A DNA stretch of 64,000 nt. Source: JAQVCM01 sp040403095 (lineage in GTDB: Bacteria; Bacteroidota; Bacteroidia; Flavobacteriales_D; Crocinitomicaceae). Location: contig JBBALI010000017.1 of NCBI GenBank assembly GCA_040403095.1, forward strand, positions 1-64,000, in the 5' to 3' direction. The notes below the pieces were generated by a model. The model worked only from the letters and a program-made list of their open reading frames with translations. It did no database searches and was not told the DNA's origin. Positions 15,842-25,385 of this stretch are shown here, piece by piece. The number at the start of each line of letters is the position of its first letter. Within the stretch, counting starts at the first letter, position 1. Made by a program: the position numbers and the translations under genes.

Positions 15842-16949
15842 TCCAATCGAATTTTTTGGTGTGGATTGGAAACAAATCACACAACTCTCCTGAATAGTAA
15901 AACTGATAGCCAATCATTCCAAATGAAATCGGTTTTTCCTTGATTTTAATCACAGATCCACCCACTTTTGGGTCTTTTTTTGGAACTGATTGCGGAAATC
16001 CAACGTTGAAAAGCGTGGATAAAATTTCAGGTCGATTGTCAATTGGAAATCCTCTGCGTTCCCATTGGTGCTTCACTTGTTTCAAGAAAACAGCTGCGTA
16101 CATATAGGAATAATAGTGATTTCGAAATGAAATCAAACGATCAATTCTTTCTTGCGCTGGATTATCCGTTTTGAAATCCAATAACTTTTCGTATTTCTTA
16201 CCTAAATAGTAAGCGCTTGTTGAATCTTTTAAATACTTTTCAATCGTTTGGGCAGTCAATTCTTTGATCCCCGTTACACCCAAAGAAAATTTAGATTCAA
16301 CAGACAAGATTTTTAAAGGACCAATCCATTTTTTGTAAGCTTCACGATCCGAATTGAATAAACGCATTTGCTCACCAATCAAACAGCAAACAATCAAACG
16401 TGATTCAACGCCAGACATTTTCGCAACAGAATCAATCACTTTTTTGTCTTTTTCGACAGCAATTTTGAAATCGTCCCATTCAGAAGTATTCATCCAATGA
16501 TAGATGCTTTTGGACGTTTTTCCTTCAATAGGTTGGTATTTGTTTTCACGGTATTTGATAACTTCCAAATAATAAGGCGATGTTTTCTCCGCTAGCATAT
16601 CAACCGATTCAACCATTCGCAGCGCTTCGGTGTAATCATGATTCGATTCTAAAGAAGCCAAAATGTGTTGTGCGTTTTTCGGATAGTACTTTTTCAAAAT
16701 CAAAATGCGATTCAAAGCTTCGTATTTTTCAGCAACCACGGCCAAACTGTCTTTATTCGTTTTTACTTGGTATTTATCGCTCATCACTTGCAAAACACGA
16801 CTGTTTCCATCTACGGCGCCAGATTCATTTGTCCATTTGAAATAAATGGCGAAATAAGCAATCGTTAAAAACGCACCAATGAGTGCAAAGCAAATTGTAA
16901 AAAAGTACAATGGAATCTTAATCCATTTACTGCGAAAAAAATTTTTCAA
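15831..16949 (-). CDS. Membrane-anchored lysozyme/transglycosylase-like protein
   Basis: A 372-aa protein starting at a TTG codon (16949): no in-frame ATG precedes the membrane segment, and an in-frame stop lies just upstream. One transmembrane helix (about 13-35, IPLYFFTICFALIGAFLTIAYF) anchors it. The outer part contains KMSGVESRLIVCCLIGEQMRLF (about 180-202) and SLGVTGIKELTAQTIEKYL (about 230-250), which resemble the catalytic-Glu helix and the S-x-GxxGIK-x-TA motif of lysozyme-fold transglycosylases. That assignment is inference from the motif pattern. It overlaps the phosphodiester glycosidase gene and is probably in one transcript with it, pointing to a cell-wall or envelope-glycan role. 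Confidence 0.5.
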   Translation of the reverse strand: MKNFFRSKWIKIPLYFFTICFALIGAFLTIAYFAIYFKWTNESGAVDGNSRVLQVMSDKYQVKTNKDSLAVVAEKYEALNRILILKKYYPKNAQHILASLESNHDYTEALRMVESVDMLAEKTSPYYLEVIKYRENKYQPIEGKTSKSIYHWMNTSEWDDFKIAVEKDKKVIDSVAKMSGVESRLIVCCLIGEQMRLFNSDREAYKKWIGPLKILSVESKFSLGVTGIKELTAQTIEKYLKDSTSAYYLGKKYEKLLDFKTDNPAQERIDRLISFRNHYYSYMYAAVFLKQVKHQWERRGFPIDNRPEILSTLFNVGFPQSVPKKDPKVGGSVIKIKEKPISFGMIGYQFYYSGELCDLFPIHTKKFDWNEI

Positions 16950-16993
16950 AGGAATTTCATTTTGTTAACGGCGCAAAATTAAGGTTTTCAAAT

Positions 16994-17959
16994 CTATTTG
17001 CCAACATTCAACGCTTTTACGTCTCCTTCATGCGTTACGATGAAATATTCTTTCGTTGTTTTGGTTTCAACAACTGGCGCAGGCTTTGGAGTTTCGTCAG
17101 CATAAATGCGAAAAGTAATTTCATACATCACTTGAATTACTGGCTCAACAATTTCAGGATTGGTCACAAAATCAAATTCTTTGTCAAAAATTGGTTGGTA
17201 AAACTGTGTTGTTGATTTTTCTGTTTGCGTTACTGCAGTAGATTTTTTCAAATTTAGTGATGAATTGGAGTAAGCCTGGTAAGATTTATAACTTTCAATA
17301 GGGTAGGTTACTCGGTATCCATCAGCCAATTGTTTTTTCATCGTAGTAAAATCCATTCCCAATAAATCTTGACGCATTTTGATTTTTTCTTTCAAAATTA
17401 ATTGTGCTTTGGTTGCCAAATCTTTGCGCACTTGCTCCATGTTACTCGCGAAATAATCTACACGAATTAAATCATATACTTCAGATGCTGAACAAGCTGC
17501 AACGATTTCCGTGAATGAATTGGGATTTTTATATTTCACGTGAACGTTGATTTTCATTTCAAATCCTTTAGGAACTTCATTATACGTTTTTTTGTTGAAT
17601 GCTTTTTTCGTTTCCTCAAATTCGTAACAAGGAACAAATGAAATCATATCGGTATAAAACTCAATTTCTTTCTTCAATTCGAAAGGTTTTTTGATTAGAG
17701 CGATTCTTTCGTCCATCAATCGTTGAATTTCTTCTAAATTTTCACCAGTTTGTGTCACACTGAAAATGGCTACATAACTTTCAGCTTTCACATTGGTCAT
17801 TCCTTTGATGTTGATGATGATATCGTTTGTGTTTATGCGTACATCGATGTTGCTTTCACTCAAGTGGGTTTGTTGTAAGTAATTGATATTGCCAGAAATT
17901 TGACCAAAAATTCCTGTTGAAGATGCGATTAGACTTAAAAATAAGATTGATTTTTTCAT
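16994..17959 (-). CDS. Exported SIMPL-domain-like protein
   Basis: A 321-aa protein with a signal peptide (1-20, SILFLSLIASSTGIFGQ). Its body has the alternating strand/helix pattern of SIMPL (DUF541) proteins: IIINIKGMTNVKAESYVAIFSVTQTGENLEEIQRLMDERI (about 48-88), then a second half with VYDLIRVDYFASNMEQVRKDLATKAQLIL (about 165-195). The C-terminus is polar and ends EYFIVTHEGDVKALNVGK. SIMPL proteins are periplasmic oligomers of uncertain role. The family call rests on the pattern and layout rather than on an invariant motif. Confidence 0.55.
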   Translation of the reverse strand: MKKSILFLSLIASSTGIFGQISGNINYLQQTHLSESNIDVRINTNDIIINIKGMTNVKAESYVAIFSVTQTGENLEEIQRLMDERIALIKKPFELKKEIEFYTDMISFVPCYEFEETKKAFNKKTYNEVPKGFEMKINVHVKYKNPNSFTEIVAACSASEVYDLIRVDYFASNMEQVRKDLATKAQLILKEKIKMRQDLLGMDFTTMKKQLADGYRVTYPIESYKSYQAYSNSSLNLKKSTAVTQTEKSTTQFYQPIFDKEFDFVTNPEIVEPVIQVMYEITFRIYADETPKPAPVVETKTTKEYFIVTHEGDVKALNVGK

Positions 17960-18069
17960 AAAATTTGTTGTTTGGTGGTTTGATACATCAGTCTTTTAGA
18001 AACGTTCATTTTGTTGTTTTAACAGCAGATTAATTTCTGTTTGAAAAGTTAAAATCAAAGTAGAATCAC

Positions 18070-18077
18070 TATTTTTG
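18070..18077 (+). promoter_or_regulatory. -7 box of pepD
   Basis: TATTTTTG, an exact TAnnTTTG match, 59 bases before ATG 18137. TTTG at 18040-18043 lies 26 bp upstream, slightly too far. Confidence 0.45.
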
Positions 18078-18136
18078 TTTCTAGTTAATTTGTATTCATT
18101 TCTACTCGATTTATTCGAGTTATTAAAAATAAGAAA

Positions 18137-19585
18137 ATGTCAATTAGAAACTTAGAGCCGAAAGCATTGTGGAATCATTTTGCAGATTTAAATGCAGTTC
18201 CTCGTCCTTCAAAAAAAGAAGAGCGAGTGATTGAATTTATGATAAATTTTGGTAAATCTTTAGGACTTGAAACCATTCAAGATGCCATAGGAAATGTAAT
18301 CATCAAAAAACCAGCAACTGAAGGAATGGAAAATCGTCCAACCGTAGTTTTGCAGTCGCATTTAGACATGGTTCATCAAAAAAACAGCGATACAGTTTTT
18401 GATTTCGATACGCAAGGAATTGAAATGTTGGTTGATGGAGATTGGGTAAAAGCAAATGGAACCACTTTGGGAGCTGACAATGGAATAGGTGTTGCGACAA
18501 TTATGGCGATTTTTGCTTCGACTGACATTGCACATCCAGCCTTGGAAGCAATGTTTACGATTGATGAAGAAACTGGAATGACTGGCGCTATCAAAATTGA
18601 TCCATCTAATTTCAAAGGAACCGTACTATTGAATTTGGATACAGAAGATGACGATGAATTGTCTATCGGTTGTGCGGGTGGAATTGATACCAACACAACT
18701 TATTCTTACGAAGAAGAAAACACAGATGCGGATCACGTAGGATACGAAATCAACATTCGTGGATTGTTAGGCGGACATTCAGGAATGGACATTCACCGCG
18801 GAAGAGGAAATGCAAATAAATTGATGAATCGCATTTTGTATCAAGGAGTTTCTTTGATGCATTTGCAAGTAGCATCTATTGACGGTGGAAGTTTGCGCAA
18901 TGCAATTCCAAGAGAATCAACAGCCGTTGTGACCATTTTAAAAGACGATGCCAAAGCTTTTGAAGCATTTTTGGCTTCTTTTTCAGAGGAATTGAAAGTT
19001 GAATTAAGCACGGTAGAAACTGCGTTGACGATTGAATGGAAATCAGTTTCAACACCAGCGAAAGTGATGAAACCTGAAGATACGATCAAAATATTAAATA
19101 CAATCTATTCTGTTCCGAATGGTGTTTTTAGAATGAGTCCTGACATGGAAAGTTTGGTTGAAACGTCTACAAGTTTAGCGCGAATCATTTTGAAAGATGG
19201 AAAATTCATCACGCAATCTTTGCAACGTTCAAGTGTCGAAAGCACGAAATCAGATGTAGCAAATGCAGTGAGATCAGCGTTTGAAAATATGGGTTGTGCT
19301 GTGGTTCAAAATGGAGATTATCCAGGATGGAAACCAAATCCAAACTCTGCAATTTTGAATTTGATGGCAGATTTATACCGCAAAAGATACAATGAAGAGC
19401 CGCAAATCAAAGCTTGTCACGCAGGCTTAGAATGTGGAATTTTAGGAAAACATTTCCCAAATATGGACATGATTTCTTTCGGACCAAATATCCGTGCAGC
19501 ACATTCTCCAGATGAAAAAGTACAGATTTCCTCCGTTCAAAAATTCTGGGGATATTTGTTAGAAGCTTTGGAATCAATTAAATAA
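18137..19585 (+). CDS. pepD: Aminoacyl-histidine dipeptidase (cytosol non-specific dipeptidase)
   Basis: A 482-aa M20C metallopeptidase that hydrolyses Xaa-His and other dipeptides in the cytoplasm. Zinc-site motifs are in order: QSHLDMVHQ (about 72-80), GADNGIGVA (about 112-120, bridging Asp) and DEETGMTGA (about 142-150, general base Glu and zinc Glu). Further family stretches are LGGHSGMDIHRGRGNANKLM (lid domain entry) and the C-terminal HAGLECGILGKHFPNMDMISFGPNIRAAHSPDEK. The N-terminus (LEPKALWNHFADLNAVPRPSKKE) and length match E. coli PepD. Monocistronic, ended by one of the strongest terminators in the window. Confidence 0.93.
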   Translation: MSIRNLEPKALWNHFADLNAVPRPSKKEERVIEFMINFGKSLGLETIQDAIGNVIIKKPATEGMENRPTVVLQSHLDMVHQKNSDTVFDFDTQGIEMLVDGDWVKANGTTLGADNGIGVATIMAIFASTDIAHPALEAMFTIDEETGMTGAIKIDPSNFKGTVLLNLDTEDDDELSIGCAGGIDTNTTYSYEEENTDADHVGYEINIRGLLGGHSGMDIHRGRGNANKLMNRILYQGVSLMHLQVASIDGGSLRNAIPRESTAVVTILKDDAKAFEAFLASFSEELKVELSTVETALTIEWKSVSTPAKVMKPEDTIKILNTIYSVPNGVFRMSPDMESLVETSTSLARIILKDGKFITQSLQRSSVESTKSDVANAVRSAFENMGCAVVQNGDYPGWKPNPNSAILNLMADLYRKRYNEEPQIKACHAGLECGILGKHFPNMDMISFGPNIRAAHSPDEKVQISSVQKFWGYLLEALESIK

Positions 19586-19601
19586 AAATTATTTAAGATT
19601 T

Positions 19602-19644
19602 GAATCGCGGGTTAGTTCCATTTACTAACTCGCGATTCTTTTTT
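19602..19644 (+). terminator. Strong Rho-independent terminator of pepD
   Basis: A 15-bp stem pairs 19602-19616 with 19624-19638 (GAATCGCG-GGTTAGT, a single G-T pair) around a 7-nt loop, followed by six T residues. Confidence 0.9.
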
Positions 19645-19668
19645 AGAAAGAATTCTTAAATTGCACAC

Positions 19669-19896
19669 ATGTTTAATCCAGAAGAAGCTCGAAAAGAATT
19701 GATTGAATTGGCCAATACCAAAATGTATTATGGCAAATACAAAGGGAAATTATTGATACAGATTCCAGAAGAATATTATGTCTGGTACAAAGGCAAAGGA
19801 TTTCCTGATGGAAAATTGGGAAGACAAATGGAACAAATGCTAGAGATAAAAATCAATGGACTAGAAAAGTTGATATACCCTTTAATCAATAAGTAG
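19669..19896 (+). CDS. DUF3820 family protein
   Basis: A 75-aa protein that fits DUF3820 (sometimes labelled putative quorum-sensing-regulated virulence factor) along its length: MYYGKYKGKLLIQIPEEYYVWYKGKGFPDGKLG followed by EIKINGLEKLIYPL. The YGKYKGK...IPEEYY..WY core is diagnostic. The molecular role is unproven. It lies alone between the pepD terminator and the first giant surface protein. Confidence 0.8.
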   Translation: MFNPEEARKELIELANTKMYYGKYKGKLLIQIPEEYYVWYKGKGFPDGKLGRQMEQMLEIKINGLEKLIYPLINK

Positions 19897-19977
19897 CACA
19901 TTATTTGGAAATTAAATATATGTTGTTTATTTTCAACCTCTAGACTTTTGAATCCGTTCTAATCAAAAATACCAATT

Positions 19978-22900
19978 ATGAAGTTACTAGCCACTTTTCT
20001 ATTGTTCGCCTTATTTTTTTTTCAAATAAACGCCCAAAAATGGGGTTCAAATACCTTTAGTCAATTTACCAATGAAGCACTAGACGTTGAAATTGACAAT
20101 GCTGGAAATTCCTATATTACTGGATATGTTACAGGTGAAACAGCTTTCAATACAAATAACGTAGTTCAAAATGCTGCAGGAAATGGAGATATTTATGTCG
20201 CAAAATATGATCAAAGTGGAAATTTAGTTTGGTATAAAAAATTTGGAGGAAATTATTCAGACCGCGCCTATGATTTAGCGATTGGACCAGATCAAAATAT
20301 TTTAGTAACAGGTCAATTTTTTGGTAGTGTGACATTTGGTTCAACAACGTTACAATCAACTTTAAACTCCAAAGACATTTTTCTTGTCAAATTAAATCCA
20401 AATGGAAATGTGATCTGGGCTTTGAAAGAGGGTGGAAGCATGGCGGAAAACGCTTATGGTGTGACAGTTGACCATCAAAACAATGTTATCTTAACTGGAC
20501 AATTTCAAGGAAATGCCACAATTGCAGGTTCAAATTTTACAAGTATTATTGATCCAATTACCAATTTGCCTTCTTTTGATTTATTCATCTCAAAATATGA
20601 TCCTGCTGGAAATCCGCTTTGGGTTTTAAATGGTGCAGCTAAAAAAGAAGATCGTGGTTTGGCGGTTGCCGTTGATATTCAGGACAATATTTTTGTGACA
20701 GGTCAATATTCTGATACTTTACTCTTTGCTGGAAATACCTATAACAACAATGGCTATAACATTGGTTTTGTTACGAAAGTTTCTCCTTCAGGTCAGGTTC
20801 AATTTTTCAATAATTTAAGAGCAGGATTTGTACTACCTTACGATGTAGAAGTCAATTCTGCTGATAAAGTGGTGATTACAGGTGATTTTTTAGGAAATAT
20901 GAATTATTACCATAATAATCAGCCAACTGCTATCCAGAATCCATTCTCAAAGAAAATTTTCATCTTAACGATTGAAAATAACGGTTCATATGTATGGAAT
21001 TATACTTTAGGTTCAGACAGTGATATCTCATCCACATCAGTTTCAATTGATCCTGATAACAACGTTTTTGTCACAGGATTTTTTAGTTGTGCTTTAAATC
21101 AATTGCATGATTCAATAACGGCTTTATGGAATTCCGTTGGGTTTAAGGATCCTTATGTATTAAAAGTTTCCGATGAAGGAAATTTTGTCTATGCCAAACA
21201 AATGGGCGGTAAAATGGATGATGTTGGTCACGGAATTGCAGTAAAATCGGTCGATAAACCAATTCTTTGTGGAGGCTATACCAAACCAATGAATATTGCG
21301 CCAACTTCTAGTGCTTCGGTTACAAACGCAAATAATAATTATCAATTGAGGCCTCAGTCTAGTGAAGTCGGTCAATTTTATTTTACAGGTGACAGCACAA
21401 GGAATTCATTTATTTTAAAGTACATTGATACAAATTATTCGAGCTACAATTATTTTACTATTCAAACTTCCGACAGCTTAATCGGATCTATTGAAAATGG
21501 TTTAGATACGATACATTTTTGTAGTGGCGACAATATTAGTTACAACACATTAACCTGGAATTTTTATGGTCCTTCATATCGTTATTTATGGAATAATGGC
21601 ACGAATCAACAGTTTACAGAATTAAGCACATCAGGAGATTTTTCAGTAACCGTAACAAGAAATGATGGTTGTGAAACAGATATCGACAGCATTTATATGA
21701 TTGCTGATCCAATTCCAATGCTTCCTTTGTTGTCTGATGATGTAGTTCAATACACCAATCATCCTGCAAATGCGCAAAATGTTTACGGAAGTTATAATTT
21801 TTGTTTCCCCGAGCCGATTGTTGTCAATTATACGAACCTAGCAGCGGGAACCACAATGACAACGACTGAGCCAGATCAAAATTTGATAACTGGCATTGGA
21901 CCAAATAATCATTCGTTAAACGGTATGTATTTATTAACCGTTGATAACGGAATGTGTCAGAACACAGGACTCTTTGATATTGAATATGATTATTCACCAC
22001 CTCATGGTGTTATTGATCCTCAGATTTCAAGCACAAGTGCATTTGTGAATGACTCAATCACAATTTGTTTGGATGATAATGTGAATTTTTTTGGATATGA
22101 TGCAATCACAAATCCAACAGGAAATCTACAAGTTATTCAAGAACCTTTTGTATACTCCACAATTACTGTTAATGGACAAATTTTTGTCTTGGATTCTTTT
22201 AACATTTTAAGTTATACGCCACTTGTAACAGGAGATTATTTAGTTGAATTTGATTACATTATCGGGTTTGATAATTTATGTGGAACAGATACAACTCGCT
22301 ATCATGTTGAAAAAAACTATTATATCGAGGTTCTGTCTCTGCCAGTATTTAACGCTAGTATTTATGGAGATAATTTGCTCTGCGAAAATGGATCGATTTT
22401 TATTTCAGTCTCAAACACGAATCCAGGTTTAAGTTGGACTGGGGAAGGTATCACTTGGATGAGTGCAGATAATGATAGTATTGATATAAATCTACCCGGA
22501 GATTATTCTTATTCAGGATATGTTACTGACCCAATTACGGGTTGTAATAAACAGTTTAATTTTGGGTTATACGTTACCTTAAAGCAAGCACCAAATATTA
22601 TTTCAAATCCATTTGACGGAATTATTTGTCCTAATGATACTGCCATTTTATCTTTGCCAAGTATTTATCAAACTTATCAATGGGTTGGTCCAGATGGTGA
22701 TACAATCTCCAATTTAAATACTTGTGAAGGAATGAATCAAGGATTTTATTATTGCCATGTTCTTGATGATGATGGCTGTAATCTGACAACTCCACCATTC
22801 GAGTTAAGGGAGTTTACTACACCAAGTGTCTCAATTTTTCCAGAAACGTTTATGTGCGAATCTGAACCAATAACAATTTCTATAAATTATTCTGGTTCCC

Positions 22901-25317
22901 CTAATTTTCAATGGTTTCCAATTGCTAGTACTGCAGATGAATTAACTGTTAGTCAGCCTGGTACATACAGTGTTACCATACAACAATGTGGAATTACTTT
23001 AACAGAAAGTATAACAATTGTAGATGCCTCTTTTACTCCGCTAATCTCCTCAATAGATACGCTTATTTGCTTTGGAGAAGAAATCGCAATTACGGGAAAT
23101 ATAAACAATGCTGCCTATCAATGGACAAATGACGAATTTTCTTCTGGTTCATTAATCGTTAATCAAGTTGGAAGTTACAGTGCTACCGTAACCAATGATT
23201 ATGGTTGTGTTGAGCAAACCAATACCATTCATATTTCTTCAGTTGCAGGTTCTTTTCCGCCACCAATGGACAGTTTGGTTGTTTGTGTTGGTTCAGATGT
23301 GAACTTGGTTGACATAAGTAATTTTGAGTTAAATTGGTATGATTTAGACTACAATTTCTTGCAAACAACATCCACACTTTCACTTCCATCAATTCAAAGT
23401 GATACCGCTTTCTTTATTGCTTATGCTGTTGAATACTGTCAACCAACATATAAACACATTTTGATCGATGTTATAGATTCACTTTCAAACTATTCTATTT
23501 ATGCGGACACAATGATTTGCATAGGAGAAAACATTTCTCTGTTTTTTAATCATGCACCAACAGCCAATTTTGAATGGTTTAATGGAAATTCAACTAATGA
23601 TGAGGTCGTTGTCAATCAGCCTGGTTTTTATACCATTTCAATTCAAGAATGTGGTTTTGCAATCATTGATAGTATCGAAATTCATGACGCAAGTTTCGAT
23701 GCTTTATTGGTTGCTTCAGATACATTAATCTGTAATGGGGAAATCATTTCCATTTCAACAATTCCAACGGATCCAACCAATGTTGTTTGGAGTTCGACAA
23801 CGCAATATCCAATTGTCTTGGATGTTACGCAACCAGGAATTTATTATGCAACAGTAACAAATGCTTACGGATGTGCTGATCAATCTGATACTATTACCAT
23901 ATCCTTTGATACTCTTTCACTCACACCATTTGTGATGAATCAAACTTTTTGTGCAGGAACCGATGTAACTTTGCAAGATACTTCTTTAAATTTAATTAAT
24001 TGGTACACAGAAGATACTGTACTAATTTCAACATCTACTCAATTTGAAATTTTGGCGTTAATGAATGATACCACATTTATTTACTCTCAAAGTTCGAGTG
24101 CTTGCTCGATTTCATATCAAACTGTATTCGTAAATGTTGTTGATTCTATTGTTAATCTAGAAATTATCGGGGATTCTATTTTATGTCCAAACGAAGAAAC
24201 TTATTTTCATGTAAGTTCAAATGAGATTGTGACTTGGTCCATTCCGACTCAAATTTTAGGAACAACTGATTATATTTCTGTTAACCAAAATGTGTTACAA
24301 GGTTCACCAACAATTACAGTAACTTTTTCAAATCAATGCTTTTCAGGTACTTTTACAGATTCAATATTTTACGGACAACCTGATTCCATCAGCTTTGAAA
24401 ATGATTCAATTTTAGTTTGTAAATATGATTCGATTCCTTTATCTGTAGTTGAAGAAGTTTCGAATGTCACTTGGATCGGAAATTTTGGTTCCACAGATGG
24501 ATTGACTTTGCCACTTACTACTCAACTTGGTAGTGGAATAATTACCGCAATAGCCGTTGATTTAAATGGATGTACAACAAATTCAATAACGATGTTGTTG
24601 ACGGTTTCTGCGTTAGATTTTACTGTCAATACAAATTCTGGAAATTATTGTCTAGGAAATGATGGTTTCATCCTAGTTAATACAAACGCTGATAGTTTGG
24701 TTTGGAATACGCCTAATGGAATCACAGATACAACCTATATTTCGTTTATTTCCAATCAAAACAGCAGTGGGATTTATCAGATTTCTGTTTGGGATACACT
24801 TGGTTGTCAGCTAGATTCTATCATTGGAATAGGTTATAATCCTTTGCCTGTGTTCGATTTAAATTCCGATACTTTGATTTGTACAAATGATATTTATACA
24901 TACGTATTTCCTTCTGATACAATTGAATATTCATGGACTGTTTATGGTGAGACTTCAAATATTCCAATTACCGGAAATCAATCGCTTATTTTAACTGCAA
25001 CTTCTTCAGCTGGATGTACTTTTTCTGACACTCTGTTTGTAATGACAGCCGATTGTGAAGATGCCTTGCCAAATTTTGTAACTTCAAATGGTGATGGAGT
25101 TAATGATTATTTTTACATAGATGAAGCACTCATTTATCCAAAAAACCAGCTCAATTTATACAACCGTTGGGGCGAAAAAATCTTTGAACAAGAAGGTTAT
25201 CAAAATACTTTTGAAGGTTCGCAATTCAGCGAAGGAGTTTATTGGTATGTTTTCTACCAAGATCCGATCAACAATCCCAAAAAGGTGAAGCAAGGATTTT
25301 TGCATATTTATCATTGA
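19978..25317 (+). CDS. Giant T9SS type B surface protein with SBBP-type propeller (paralogue 1)
   Basis: A 1779-aa exported protein with a signal peptide (1-19, ending INAQ). Residues 20-470 form repeated blades of the SBBP beta-propeller type (GNSYITGYV, NILVTGQFFGSVTF, NNVILTGQF, NIFVTGQYSDTL, NNVFVTGFF). Residues 500-1690 hold many Ig/PKD-like modules with paired cysteines (e.g. ADTMICIGENISLFF, QPGFYTISIQECG, VTNAYGC). The last ~90 residues are the gliding-motility-associated CHU_C/T9SS type B sorting domain (SNGDGVNDYF, LYNRWGEKIF, GVYWYVF, KQGFLHIYH). It is probably a cell-surface or secreted adhesin-like protein. It is followed, 69 bases on, by a close paralogue. Confidence 0.85.
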   Translation: MKLLATFLLFALFFFQINAQKWGSNTFSQFTNEALDVEIDNAGNSYITGYVTGETAFNTNNVVQNAAGNGDIYVAKYDQSGNLVWYKKFGGNYSDRAYDLAIGPDQNILVTGQFFGSVTFGSTTLQSTLNSKDIFLVKLNPNGNVIWALKEGGSMAENAYGVTVDHQNNVILTGQFQGNATIAGSNFTSIIDPITNLPSFDLFISKYDPAGNPLWVLNGAAKKEDRGLAVAVDIQDNIFVTGQYSDTLLFAGNTYNNNGYNIGFVTKVSPSGQVQFFNNLRAGFVLPYDVEVNSADKVVITGDFLGNMNYYHNNQPTAIQNPFSKKIFILTIENNGSYVWNYTLGSDSDISSTSVSIDPDNNVFVTGFFSCALNQLHDSITALWNSVGFKDPYVLKVSDEGNFVYAKQMGGKMDDVGHGIAVKSVDKPILCGGYTKPMNIAPTSSASVTNANNNYQLRPQSSEVGQFYFTGDSTRNSFILKYIDTNYSSYNYFTIQTSDSLIGSIENGLDTIHFCSGDNISYNTLTWNFYGPSYRYLWNNGTNQQFTELSTSGDFSVTVTRNDGCETDIDSIYMIADPIPMLPLLSDDVVQYTNHPANAQNVYGSYNFCFPEPIVVNYTNLAAGTTMTTTEPDQNLITGIGPNNHSLNGMYLLTVDNGMCQNTGLFDIEYDYSPPHGVIDPQISSTSAFVNDSITICLDDNVNFFGYDAITNPTGNLQVIQEPFVYSTITVNGQIFVLDSFNILSYTPLVTGDYLVEFDYIIGFDNLCGTDTTRYHVEKNYYIEVLSLPVFNASIYGDNLLCENGSIFISVSNTNPGLSWTGEGITWMSADNDSIDINLPGDYSYSGYVTDPITGCNKQFNFGLYVTLKQAPNIISNPFDGIICPNDTAILSLPSIYQTYQWVGPDGDTISNLNTCEGMNQGFYYCHVLDDDGCNLTTPPFELREFTTPSVSIFPETFMCESEPITISINYSGSPNFQWFPIASTADELTVSQPGTYSVTIQQCGITLTESITIVDASFTPLISSIDTLICFGEEIAITGNINNAAYQWTNDEFSSGSLIVNQVGSYSATVTNDYGCVEQTNTIHISSVAGSFPPPMDSLVVCVGSDVNLVDISNFELNWYDLDYNFLQTTSTLSLPSIQSDTAFFIAYAVEYCQPTYKHILIDVIDSLSNYSIYADTMICIGENISLFFNHAPTANFEWFNGNSTNDEVVVNQPGFYTISIQECGFAIIDSIEIHDASFDALLVASDTLICNGEIISISTIPTDPTNVVWSSTTQYPIVLDVTQPGIYYATVTNAYGCADQSDTITISFDTLSLTPFVMNQTFCAGTDVTLQDTSLNLINWYTEDTVLISTSTQFEILALMNDTTFIYSQSSSACSISYQTVFVNVVDSIVNLEIIGDSILCPNEETYFHVSSNEIVTWSIPTQILGTTDYISVNQNVLQGSPTITVTFSNQCFSGTFTDSIFYGQPDSISFENDSILVCKYDSIPLSVVEEVSNVTWIGNFGSTDGLTLPLTTQLGSGIITAIAVDLNGCTTNSITMLLTVSALDFTVNTNSGNYCLGNDGFILVNTNADSLVWNTPNGITDTTYISFISNQNSSGIYQISVWDTLGCQLDSIIGIGYNPLPVFDLNSDTLICTNDIYTYVFPSDTIEYSWTVYGETSNIPITGNQSLILTATSSAGCTFSDTLFVMTADCEDALPNFVTSNGDGVNDYFYIDEALIYPKNQLNLYNRWGEKIFEQEGYQNTFEGSQFSEGVYWYVFYQDPINNPKKVKQGFLHIYH

Positions 25318-25385
25318 TTTTCTAGTTCTTGAAATTTATCTTTATATTCGTAATCTAGTCAACGATTTAAACTAAATTCTCTTTA

